From Sodalis ligni (GTDB lineage Bacteria; Pseudomonadota; Gammaproteobacteria; Enterobacterales; Enterobacteriaceae): a stretch of DNA of 64,000 nucleotides. Under the pieces are notes generated by a model, which saw nothing but the letters and a program-made list of their open reading frames with translations, was not told the DNA's origin and did not search any database. This document shows positions 56,784-64,000 of the stretch, piece after piece. Both the position numbers and the translations under genes were made by a program. Where the stretch lies: contig NZ_CP075169.1 in the NCBI RefSeq assembly GCF_016865525.2, positions 3,658,337-3,722,336 on the forward strand, written 5' to 3'. Numbering within the stretch: the stretch's first letter is position 1; each line of letters opens with the position of its first letter.

Positions 56784-57887
56784 ATGTCCGATACGATGAA
56801 AGCCATTAAGAATGATTTAGTCAAAGCGTTCAGCACCGGCGTGTCCTATATGATGCCCGTGGTGGTGGTGGGCGGGATCTGTCTGGCGCTGTCGCTGGTT
56901 GGCGGAGAACCGACTCCCGGCAAAGGGATGGTGGTCACCAATCCATTTTTATTAAACCTCGGTGCCATCGGTAGCGCGGGCCTCGGAATGATGATCCCGG
57001 TATTGGCCGCCTATATCGCCTACTCCATTGCCGGTAAACCAGGGCTAACGCCGGGCTTAATCACCGGTTTCATGGCCAGCACACCATTGGGCGACAACCA
57101 CGTGGTCACCGGCTTCCTCGGCGCGATGCTGCTCGGCATTCTGAGCGGCTACGTTGTCAAGTGGGTGAAAACCTGGAAGGTCGGCAAGGCGCTGATGCCG
57201 GTCATGCCAATCATGATTATCCCTATCGTCTCCACCGGCCTGGTCGGCATGCTTTATCTGTATGTGCTGATTGGCCCCATCGGGGTGGCGATGAGGTGGC
57301 TGGTTTCAATGCTCTCGGATATGCGCGGCAGCAGTGGACTGGTACTGGGGCTGATTCTCGGGGCGATGGCTGCCTTTGATATGGGGGGGCCGGTCAATAA
57401 AACCGCGACCGCCTTTACCCTGGCGCTGATGGCAGAAGGTATTTACGGACCGAATGGCGCTTACCGTATCGCCTGTGCTATTCCACCGCTGGGCCTTGCT
57501 CTTTCGACATTTATTTCACGCCGCAAATGGTCTGAAGATGAAAGAAGGATGGGCACCTCCGCCGCTTTTATGGGGTTGATTGGTATTACCGAAGGAGCCA
57601 TCCCCTTTGCGGTTAAAAACCTCAAAACGGTTCTGCCGTCCATTATTATCGGCAGCGCCGTGGGTGCCGGTCTGGCAATGATTCACGGCGTTGAATCCAT
57701 GGTGCCCCATGGCGGATTAGTCGCGATTGCCGGCGTGAATAAAGGCGCGCTCTGGTACGTCATCGATATGGCTATCGGCGTGATTATCACGGCTATTTGC
57801 CTGCATATTTTACGACCCAATATTAGCGAAGCCGTTAAAAAAGAACCGGCAAAGAAAATCATTAATTCTGACATGAACAAAGCCTGA
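56784..57887 (+). CDS. PTS fructose-family EIIC permease (second cluster)
   Basis: The 367-residue membrane protein is paralogous to that at 49971-50990: 'AFSTGVSYMMPVVVVGGICLALSLVG', 'YIAYSIAGKPGLTPGLITGFMA', 'DMGGPVNKTATAFTLA' and 'FMGLIGITEGAIPFAV'. It is intact and has a GGAGG-type site. It is followed 9 bp later by the aldolase-subunit gene, so the imported phosphorylated sugar probably feeds that enzyme. Confidence 0.9.
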   Translation: MSDTMKAIKNDLVKAFSTGVSYMMPVVVVGGICLALSLVGGEPTPGKGMVVTNPFLLNLGAIGSAGLGMMIPVLAAYIAYSIAGKPGLTPGLITGFMASTPLGDNHVVTGFLGAMLLGILSGYVVKWVKTWKVGKALMPVMPIMIIPIVSTGLVGMLYLYVLIGPIGVAMRWLVSMLSDMRGSSGLVLGLILGAMAAFDMGGPVNKTATAFTLALMAEGIYGPNGAYRIACAIPPLGLALSTFISRRKWSEDERRMGTSAAFMGLIGITEGAIPFAVKNLKTVLPSIIIGSAVGAGLAMIHGVESMVPHGGLVAIAGVNKGALWYVIDMAIGVIITAICLHILRPNISEAVKKEPAKKIINSDMNKA

Positions 57888-57896
57888 GGAGTTATT

Positions 57897-59154
57897 ATGA
57901 AAAACACAATGAAACAGTACGTCGATTATATCGTTAACGGTGGCAAGTCTACTATGCTGGGTATTGGTCCTATGTCCCCAGCGCTTATCCAGGCCTGCTT
58001 TGAACTGGGTAAAGAAAAAGATCTGCCGCTGATGTTTATCGCCAGCCGCAACCAGGTCGATGCTGATGAATTTGGCGCCGGATACGTGAATAACTGGGAT
58101 CAGTTCCGGTTCGCGGCTGATTTAAAGGCGATGGCAGATAAAGTCGGTTTTGAGGGTGACTACTTCCTTTGCCGCGACCACGGTGGCCCGTGGCAGCGCG
58201 ATAAAGAACGTAAAGATCACATCCCGGAAGCAGAAGCGATGGCGCTGGCGCGTCGTTCCTATCAGGTGGATATGGATGCCGGTTTCGATCTATTGCATAT
58301 TGACCCCACCAAAGACCCGTATGTAGTGGGTAAAGTCATTGATATTGAATTGGTTCTCAGCCGTACCGTTGAACTGATCCGTTTCTGCGAAGATTACCGT
58401 AAGGCCAACAAGCTTAAGGAGTTCTTCTATGAAGTAGGCACCGAAGAGACAAATGGCGGCCTGACCGATATCAACGCTTATGAAGCCTTTATTAACGAAC
58501 TCAATCAACGTCTGTCCGCCGAAGGCCTGCCGCAGCCGTTGTTCATTGTTGGCCAGACCGGGACCCTGACCCGCCTGACGCGCAACGTGGGTCACTTCAA
58601 TGACAAACAATCGGCTGAACTTTCCGCTATCAGTACCCGCTACGGCGTGGGGCTGAAAGAACATAACGGGGATTATCTGCCCGATGAAATCCTGCTAAAA
58701 CACCCGGGACTGAGGATCACCGCGATGAACGTCGCGCCAGCGTATGGCACCATCGAAACCCGCGCATATCTCAAACTGGCCGAGGTGGAAAAGATTTAGC
58801 AGCCAAGGGCTTTATCTCATCGGCCTCTGATTTGAAAAATGTCCTTACCCGTGAATGCGTACTTAGCCACAAATGGGAAAAGTGGATGACCGATGAGCAT
58901 AAAACAAATCAGAAGAACAAATCTTCAGCGAGCCTGAATTACTGAAAGAAATCCTTGAGCTGAGCGGACATTATAATTATGAAAAGCCCGCCGTGGTGAA
59001 AGAAATGCAAACCCTGTTTGCGCACCTGAAATCATTTGGCGTCGAACCTGAGCGCTATGTGGTGAATAAAATCAAGGATATGATTCAGAACGAAGCGGAA
59101 TGTTTTAATATGCCGGGACTGACGTCACGGGTCGCCAATGCTAACAACCGCTAA
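57897..59154 (+). pseudogene. GatZ/KbaZ-like tagatose-bisphosphate aldolase subunit (two frame breaks)
   Basis: Reconstructed length is 419 residues, against about 420 for GatZ/KbaZ. Identifying segments are 'LGIGPMSPALIQACFELGKE', 'ASRNQVDADEFGAGYVNNW', 'LCRDHGGPWQRDKE', 'DLLHIDPTKDP' and 'FIVGQTGTLTRLTRNVG'. The first break is at the T-run 58795-58797 and the second near 58911; one base at each joins the C-terminal third ('VLTRECVLSHKWEKWM', 'IFSEPELLKEILELSGHYNY'). GatZ supports the catalytic GatY subunit in class II aldolase complexes, but no gatY is in the window. Its position behind a PTS suggests splitting of a ketose bisphosphate. Confidence 0.82.
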
Positions 59155-59166
59155 CCCGATGTAATT

Positions 59167-59192
59167 TAATAAGGAGAGGGCCCTCCTTATTA
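59167..59192 (+). terminator. Terminator-like hairpin after the PTS/aldolase operon
   Basis: TAATAAGGAG and CTCCTTATTA arms (10 bp) enclose AGGGCC, 13 bp after the gatZ-like stop. There is no clear T-tract, so termination strength is uncertain. Confidence 0.5.
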
Positions 59193-59226
59193 GTACCCAG
59201 CGATATTGACTAAACAGGTAAGGTAA

Positions 59227-59325
59227 ATAAATCAAATTGAGCAACTCAAGCAGTGGACAATTATTGTTGCTGGCAATGGGGCTATTGATAGCATTATTGC
59301 TTATCAACCCGACGGCATTCTCTAG
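59227..59325 (+). pseudogene. Transaldolase, N-terminal remnant
   Basis: The frame reads 'IEQLKQWTIIVAGNGAIDSI' then 'IAYQPDGIL', resembling the start of TalA/TalB ([28 protein letters not shown]). The expected ATG is ATA here and the frame stops after 32 codons, before the lysine-bearing barrel. It is a ghost gene behind the aldolase operon. Confidence 0.45.
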
Positions 59326-59537
59326 CGGGAGAAGTAAAACGTGCAATATGCCAGGCGTTGCCCCGTCATGGAACAATTCACCAATAGAGTGCGTTTCCAC
59401 GCTGTTTTTTTAATCGATCGGGTTCAAGGCGATTCAGGCTAACCTTCGCAACGTTTGTTTTTTTTATCCATCATCTAATTGATAAAAAACGAATTATTTC
59501 CAAAATTTTATTCCCATCCTTTAACATCATTACCAGA

Positions 59538-59554
59538 TGGCAAGTTTTTTGCTT
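59538..59554 (+). promoter_or_regulatory. Sigma-54 (-24/-12) promoter of the guanidine operon
   Basis: TGGCAAGTTTTTTGCTT has GG and GC separated by exactly ten bases, with a strong TTGCTT -12 half. The predicted start is about 59564, some 50 bp before the riboswitch. Nitrogen-limitation control through NtrC would suit a guanidine-degrading operon, but no NtrC site was recognised upstream. Confidence 0.7.
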
Positions 59555-59611
59555 GTTTTCCCACAGCAGGAGCGATAGCGGGTAACCGGTGTCGCCATAC
59601 AATTTGCAACA

Positions 59612-59727
59612 GGTCACTAGGGTTCCGGTTCGGTTAACGAATGTCTGGTCCGAGAGTGACCGACCACCATATGACGGTTAATACCCTCTGGCGGTTACAC
59701 GGCGGGATAAAAGCCCGGGAGGCCAAG
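59612..59727 (+). promoter_or_regulatory. Guanidine-I (ykkC) riboswitch
   Basis: The three conserved blocks of the ykkC aptamer are present in order and spacing: CTAGGGTTCCGG (59617-59628), GGTCCGAGAG (59647-59656) and GGCGGGATAAAAGCCCGGGA (59701-59720). Guanidinium binding normally switches the downstream genes on. The genes that follow are guanidine-operon types (transporter and two urea-carboxylase-associated proteins), which confirms the ligand. The expression platform lies between 59727 and the ATG at 59792. Confidence 0.92.
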
Positions 59728-59791
59728 GTGAGACGTTTTCTCGCCGCCGACCTCCTGTGTCTATTTATCGTCGTTAACGTCAGAGGTGTAT

Positions 59792-60859
59792 ATGGTTACT
59801 GTTGTCAAAAGACTGCTGCTGCTCGCAACACTCTGTTTCACCACCCTGTTCAGCCCCATTGCGCCGGCCGCCGATAAGCCGGTTTTTAAAATCTGCTGGT
59901 CTATTTACGCCGGCTGGATGCCCTGGGACTATGCCCAGCAAACCGGTATCGTCAAAAAGTGGGCCGATAAGTACGGTATCGACATCCGCTTCGTCCAGGT
60001 CAACGATTACATCGAATCCGTCAACCAGTATACCGCCGGCGGCTTCGATGGCTGCACCATGACCAATATGGATGCCTTGACCATTCCCGCGGTCGGCGGC
60101 GTCGACAGCACCGCGCTGATTGTCGGCGACTATTCCAACGGCAACGACGGCATTCTGCTAAAAGGCCAAGGTGATATCCGCTCCCTGAAAGGCCGGCCTA
60201 TCAACCTGGTGGAGCTTTCGGTTTCCCACTATCTTTTGGCCCGCGCGCTGGCGAAAAACGGCATGAGTGAAAAAGACATCAAGGTGGTCAATACCGCCGA
60301 TGCCGATTTGGTCGCGGCTTTCGGCACTGCCGATGTGAATGCCATTGTGACGTGGAATCCGCTGCTTGCCGAGGCGGAGAAACAGCCCGGCAGTCATGAA
60401 ATTTTCTCCTCCGCCCAGATCCCCGGCGAAATTCTCGATTTGCTGGTAGTGAATAGCGCAACGTTAAAAAAGCATCCGGAACTGGGTAAAGCGCTCACCG
60501 GCGCCTGGTATGAAACCCTCAACACCATGCACGGCGACAACCCGACGGCCGTTGCCGCCAGGACCATGATGGGAAAGAGTTCCGGCACCGATTTGGCGGG
60601 CTTCGCCGAACGGCGGGCGGCCACCTCCCTTTTAAGCAACCCCAAGCAACCGCTGGTTTTTGTACAGAGCAAGGCGCTCCTCACGACCATGCAGTCGGTG
60701 GCCGAATTCTCCTTCAAACATGGACTGCTGGGCAACGGCGCGCCGGGGGCCGATGCCGTGGGGATCGGCGCGCCCGCCGGCGTATGGGGAAACACCGCCA
60801 ATATCAAGCTGCGTTTCTCCGACGAGTTCGTAAAGCTGGCCGCGGCCGGCCAGCTATAA
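59792..60859 (+). CDS. ABC transporter substrate-binding protein of the guanidine operon
   Basis: The 355-residue protein has a signal peptide ('VVKRLLLLATLCFTTLFSPIAPAA') and a nitrate/taurine-type binding fold: 'FKICWSIYAGWMPWDYAQQTGIVKKWADKYGIDI', 'GGFDGCTMTNMDALTIPAVGGVDS' and 'GTADVNAIVTWNPLLAEAEKQPG'. This family is often annotated as a putative urea transporter but, behind a guanidine riboswitch, it probably imports guanidine or a precursor. The start is the ATG at 59792 with AGAGG upstream; a GTG at 59786 is possible. Confidence 0.87.
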   Translation: MVTVVKRLLLLATLCFTTLFSPIAPAADKPVFKICWSIYAGWMPWDYAQQTGIVKKWADKYGIDIRFVQVNDYIESVNQYTAGGFDGCTMTNMDALTIPAVGGVDSTALIVGDYSNGNDGILLKGQGDIRSLKGRPINLVELSVSHYLLARALAKNGMSEKDIKVVNTADADLVAAFGTADVNAIVTWNPLLAEAEKQPGSHEIFSSAQIPGEILDLLVVNSATLKKHPELGKALTGAWYETLNTMHGDNPTAVAARTMMGKSSGTDLAGFAERRAATSLLSNPKQPLVFVQSKALLTTMQSVAEFSFKHGLLGNGAPGADAVGIGAPAGVWGNTANIKLRFSDEFVKLAAAGQL

Positions 60860-60874
60860 AAGAGGGATCCGCCG

Positions 60875-61687
60875 ATGCGCAAGATGATCAACAGCCACCC
60901 CCAGCGTCTGTCGCGAGGCCTGCTGGGCTTGCTGCCGCTGTTGCTTTTGTTACTGGTCTATCTGGTTGCGTCGGATGCCCGTTTGGCGATCAACCCCCTG
61001 GATAAGCTGTTGCCGGGGTTCAATGATATGAGCAGCGCGATTTACCGTATGGCGCTGGAGCCGGATGCCCGTACCGGCGAATATCTGCTGTGGACCGATA
61101 CCCTCGCCAGTCTGACGCGGCTGCTGAGCGGTATCTTTATCAGCGCGCTGCTGGGATTGCTGCTGGGATTGTTCTGCGGCGGCCTGCCGCCGGTCGGGGC
61201 GCTGCTGTCGCCGCTGGTCATGCTGGCGGCGCTGATACCGCCGCTGGCGATACTGCCGATTCTTTTTATCTGTTTTGGCCTGGGAGAACTGTCCAAAGTC
61301 ATGCTGATAGTGATAGGGGTAACGCCTTTTATCGCCCGCGACCTACAGCAGCACGTGCAAAACATCCCCCGAGAGCAGGTGATCAAAGCCCAAACGCTGA
61401 ACGCCCACAGCGCCCAGATCCTCTGGCGGGTGATCCTGCCGCAACTGCTGCCGCGCCTGCTGGAATCGGTTCGGTTATCACTGGGCTCGGCCTGGCTGTT
61501 CCTTATCGCCGCCGAGGCCATCGCCTCCACCGAGGGGCTGGGTTATCGCATATTCCTCATGCGCCGATACCTGGCCATGGACGTCATTTTGCCCTACGTC
61601 GCCTGGATTACCCTGCTGGCCTTCATGCTTGAGGCTGTCCTGCGCATCTATGGCCGCCGGCAATGGCCGTGGTATTACGTCAAATAA
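60875..61687 (+). CDS. ABC transporter permease of the guanidine operon
   Basis: The 270-residue permease has about six helices and the ATPase-contact loop 'QTLNAHSAQILWRVILPQLLPRL', of the SsuC/TauC/NrtB family. 'LVMLAALIPPLAILPILFICFGLGELSK' is the typical core. It lies 15 bp after the binding-protein gene and 10 bp before the ATPase gene, in a tight operon. Confidence 0.9.
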   Translation: MRKMINSHPQRLSRGLLGLLPLLLLLLVYLVASDARLAINPLDKLLPGFNDMSSAIYRMALEPDARTGEYLLWTDTLASLTRLLSGIFISALLGLLLGLFCGGLPPVGALLSPLVMLAALIPPLAILPILFICFGLGELSKVMLIVIGVTPFIARDLQQHVQNIPREQVIKAQTLNAHSAQILWRVILPQLLPRLLESVRLSLGSAWLFLIAAEAIASTEGLGYRIFLMRRYLAMDVILPYVAWITLLAFMLEAVLRIYGRRQWPWYYVK

Positions 61688-61697
61688 GGACCGCATC

Positions 61698-62477
61698 ATG
61701 AGTTTAGTGAGTCTGCGCCGGCTGGAGAAACATTATGGCGATCAAGTGGTGTTGGAACGTTTAAACGCAGAGGTAAACGAGGGAGAGTTTGTGTCCATTG
61801 TTGGCGCATCGGGCTGCGGCAAGACCACTTTCCTGAATATGATGCTGGGCATCGAGCCGCCCAGCCGAGGCGCGTTGCTATTGGACGGCAAGCCGATCCC
61901 GCAGGAGCCGGGGGCCGATCGCGGCGTGGTTTTCCAGCGTTACTCGGTATTTCCCCATCTGACCTCGCTGGAGAATGTGATGCTGGGTACCGAGTTTACG
62001 CAGGCGCGCTGGCTGGGGCGAGTCTGGGGATCCGCCCGGCGCGACATCGCCGCGCAGGCCCTCGCCATGCTGCAACAGGTAGGATTGGGACAGGCCGCCG
62101 ACAAATATCCCCACCAGCTCTCCGGCGGGATGCAGCAGCGTCTGGCGCTGGCGCAGGCGCTAACCAAAAAACCGCGGATACTGTTGCTGGACGAACCTTT
62201 CGGCGCCCTCGATCCGGGTATCCGCCGCGATATGCATCAATTGATCACCGATTTGTGGCGGCAGCACCGGCTGACCATTTTCATGATCACCCACGATCTT
62301 AAAGAGGGGTTTTCCCTCGGGTCCCGCCTGTGGGTTTTTGACAAAATCCGTCACGACCCGCAAGCCCCCGATCGCTGGGGCGCCAGCATTACCTATGACA
62401 TTCCGTTAGACCGTAATTCGGCCGGGCTGGAACGACAGCTCGACAACATTGTTTATCCGCGGCAGGACGTAGCCTGA
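61698..62477 (+). CDS. ABC transporter ATP-binding protein of the guanidine operon
   Basis: The ATG at 61698 with AAGGA upstream gives 259 residues; upstream extension lies within the permease gene. Walker A is 'GASGCGKTTFLNMML', the signature 'LSGGMQQRLALAQALTK', Walker B 'ILLLDEPFGALDP', and the H-loop 'IFMITHDLKEGF'. It energises the importer formed with the preceding permease and binding protein. Confidence 0.9.
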   Translation: MSLVSLRRLEKHYGDQVVLERLNAEVNEGEFVSIVGASGCGKTTFLNMMLGIEPPSRGALLLDGKPIPQEPGADRGVVFQRYSVFPHLTSLENVMLGTEFTQARWLGRVWGSARRDIAAQALAMLQQVGLGQAADKYPHQLSGGMQQRLALAQALTKKPRILLLDEPFGALDPGIRRDMHQLITDLWRQHRLTIFMITHDLKEGFSLGSRLWVFDKIRHDPQAPDRWGASITYDIPLDRNSAGLERQLDNIVYPRQDVA

Positions 62478-62498
62478 ATCCGCTGATAAGGAGGGATC

Positions 62499-63299
62499 AT
62501 GACCGACAGCAGTAAATTGTTATATCGAACCGTATTGCCGGCCGGAGCGCACTGGTCGCTCCGGCTGCGGCGCGGCACCGCGTTGCGCCTGACCGATATC
62601 CGGGGCGGCGCCAATGTGGGCATGCTGTTTTATAACCCTGAGAACCTCTTGGAGCGTTATAACGCGCCGGACACCATGAAGTGCCAGCATACGTTCCGCC
62701 TCACCACCGGGCATTGCCTCTATTCAGACATGGGCCGCATTTTCTGCGGAATCGAACAAGATAGTTTCGGCTGGCACGATACGGTATGCGGCACCATGAA
62801 CGCGCAGCTTACCGAGCAGCGTTTCGGAGCGTCCGATTACCAGCAGGCGCGCAACGATCGTCACCAGAACGGTTATGACAGTTTCCTGGTGGAACTGACC
62901 AAATACGGCCTGGGTAAACGGGATCTGGCCGCCTGCCTGAATGTCTTTTCCCGGGTCAGCGCCGACGAACAGGGCAATTTGCGGCTGGAATCGCCCGCCC
63001 TTCCCGGCGCGTCCGTCACGCTGCGTTTCGCCATGGATACCCTGGTAGTGTTGCATACCTGCCCCCATCCCCTCAGTCAGGCCGGGGCTTATCCCCGTTC
63101 GCCGGTGGAGATAGCCCTGCCGGCCGACCTTGCGCCGCTGCCGGAAGCCTGCCTGACCCGCGAGGAAAACCGGCGCGGACAGGCGAATAACGCGCTGTAC
63201 TATTTAGGAACCATAGCCCCCGCAGGAACCATAGCCCCTGCCGGAACAATGCTCGGCGACAGCCATGCCGCGCCTGCCCAGGAATGCCATCATGATTAA
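62499..63299 (+). CDS. Urea-carboxylase-associated protein 1 (DUF1989), carboxyguanidine deiminase subunit
   Basis: The 266-residue DUF1989 protein has '[35 protein letters not shown]', '[28 protein letters not shown]' (Cys/His likely bind metal) and '[20 protein letters not shown]'. Its pairing with a second DUF1989 gene matches the two-subunit carboxyguanidine deiminase that acts after guanidine carboxylase, giving allophanate. A GGAGGG site lies 4 bp before the ATG. The C-terminal tail includes a duplicated hexapeptide (TIAPAG twice). The carboxylase itself must lie beyond the window. Confidence 0.85.
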   Translation: MTDSSKLLYRTVLPAGAHWSLRLRRGTALRLTDIRGGANVGMLFYNPENLLERYNAPDTMKCQHTFRLTTGHCLYSDMGRIFCGIEQDSFGWHDTVCGTMNAQLTEQRFGASDYQQARNDRHQNGYDSFLVELTKYGLGKRDLAACLNVFSRVSADEQGNLRLESPALPGASVTLRFAMDTLVVLHTCPHPLSQAGAYPRSPVEIALPADLAPLPEACLTREENRRGQANNALYYLGTIAPAGTIAPAGTMLGDSHAAPAQECHHD

Positions 63300-63930
63300 A
63301 ACCAGCCCTCGCCGGACACAGGATACCCTCTACCGGCGCCAAATCAATGCGGGGGATTATTGGCTCTACCGCCTGGAGGCGGGACAGACGCTGAGGATCA
63401 CCGACAGTGAAGGCAATCAGGCGGTGGATACGCTGTTTTTCAACGCCGACGATACCGCTGAACGCTACAGCATGACGGACACCGTGCGGGGACAAAACAA
63501 TCTGTTCCTCACCACCGGCAGCGTGCTGCGCTCCAGCGAGGATCGGCCAATGCTGAAGATCGTCGCCGACACCTGCGGCCGGCACGATACGGTGGGCGGC
63601 GCCTGCGCCACCGAGAGCAATACCGTGCGCTACTCGCTGGAAAAACGCCACATGCACGCCTGTCGAGATAGCTGGATGCTGGCGCTGGCCGAACACCCGG
63701 AATTCGGCCTGACCAAACGGGACCTGGGTCATAATATCAACTTTTTCATGAATGTACCGGTCACGGCCGAGGGCGGGCTGACCTTTGCCGACGGCATTTC
63801 CGCACCGGGCAAGTATGTCGAGCTGGAGGCGGCGATGAATGTATTGGTGCTGATTTCCAATTGTCCGCAGCTCAATAATCCCTGTAATGGCTATAACCCA
63901 ACCCCCATTGAGGTGGCGGTCTGGTCATGA
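63292..63930 (+). CDS. Urea-carboxylase-associated protein 2 (DUF1989), carboxyguanidine deiminase subunit
   Basis: The start at 63292 (AGGA upstream) overlaps the end of the first subunit gene by 8 bp, giving 212 residues; an ATG at 63265 is less likely. Typical segments are '[39 protein letters not shown]', '[30 protein letters not shown]' and '[20 protein letters not shown]'. It is related to but shorter than the first subunit, and the two are probably made in equal amounts as a heterocomplex. Confidence 0.87.
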   Translation: MIKTSPRRTQDTLYRRQINAGDYWLYRLEAGQTLRITDSEGNQAVDTLFFNADDTAERYSMTDTVRGQNNLFLTTGSVLRSSEDRPMLKIVADTCGRHDTVGGACATESNTVRYSLEKRHMHACRDSWMLALAEHPEFGLTKRDLGHNINFFMNVPVTAEGGLTFADGISAPGKYVELEAAMNVLVLISNCPQLNNPCNGYNPTPIEVAVWS

Positions 63931-64000
63931 ACAGGGGATATCGGGCGATGCCGGCGGGGCATGCCTAACGTCGCGGAAGGCCGGCGGTGGATATCGCCGC
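63931..64000 (+). other. Window end, downstream of the guanidine operon genes
   Basis: The last 70 bp hold no recognisable coding start. A guanidine/urea carboxylase gene is expected soon after, but its N-terminal biotin-carboxylase motif is not visible here. Confidence 0.4.

Noticed and set aside
59125..59400. A 91-codon minus-strand frame after the gatZ-like gene
   Set aside because: It is antisense to the transaldolase-like remnant and has no family match or ribosome site.

Overview
The window looks like a chromosomal accessory region of an Enterobacterales bacterium. Enteric-type genes support this: hcxA (ybdH-like), dmsA/ynfE-like, ycdX-like, fry-like PTS genes, gatZ-like and a guanidine operon. 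Scattered gene remnants (integrase, alkB, transketolase, transaldolase, a siderophore-interacting protein) would suit a Sodalis-like decaying genome, but the genus is only a guess. Most frame breaks are single-base gains or losses inside short homopolymer runs, so several apparent pseudogenes may be sequencing errors.

Layout. (1) 1-6630: a tRNA-Asn-derived attachment remnant and a broken integrase, a TetR/aldo-keto reductase pair, then an alkylation-repair cluster (Ada, Ogt, a third alkyltransferase, 2-oxoglutarate oxygenases and alkB debris). (2) 7035-21770: a large organosulfur cluster with an SsuABC-type transporter, an Fe-S protein, an SfnB/DszC-like monooxygenase, an MFS carrier, a DszA-like monooxygenase, an FAD protein, SsuD, a second SsuA-like protein, and a sigma-54 activator whose C-terminal half is itself an SsuA/TauA-like binding domain. 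(3) 22092-30655: a ribose-type ABC transporter and a nitrogenase-like operon, marH-marD-marK, best explained as methylthio-alkane reductase. (4) 31083-37567: O-acetylhomoserine sulfhydrylase, homoserine O-acetyltransferase, a NifA-like activator and a DMSO-reductase catalytic subunit. (5) 37641-43752: a second ribose-type ABC transporter with an LVIVD-repeat protein, and hcxA. (6) 43968-48003: a broken esterase, a GlcG-like protein, a LysR regulator and a broken 5'-nucleotidase. (7) 48381-59154: two related fructose-family PTS clusters, one with a multiphosphoryl transfer protein that has lost the PEP-binding half of enzyme I, plus a PHP phosphatase and a GatZ-like aldolase subunit. (8) 59538-64000: a sigma-54-type promoter, a guanidine-I (ykkC) riboswitch, and the start of a guanidine operon (ABC transporter plus two urea-carboxylase-associated proteins).

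How it may work together. The organosulfur cluster would oxidise imported sulfonates or sulfones to sulfite with oxygen-dependent flavin enzymes. The mar/met/dms block would handle methylated sulfur reductively: DmsA makes dimethyl sulfide from DMSO, Mar releases methanethiol from methylthio compounds, MetX makes O-acetylhomoserine, and MetY joins the two into methionine. Both arms carry their own sigma-54 activator, and the guanidine operon also has a good sigma-54 promoter. The most unusual element is the activator fused to a sulfonate-binding domain, with a good -24/-12 promoter and a long inverted repeat in the divergent intergenic region beside it.
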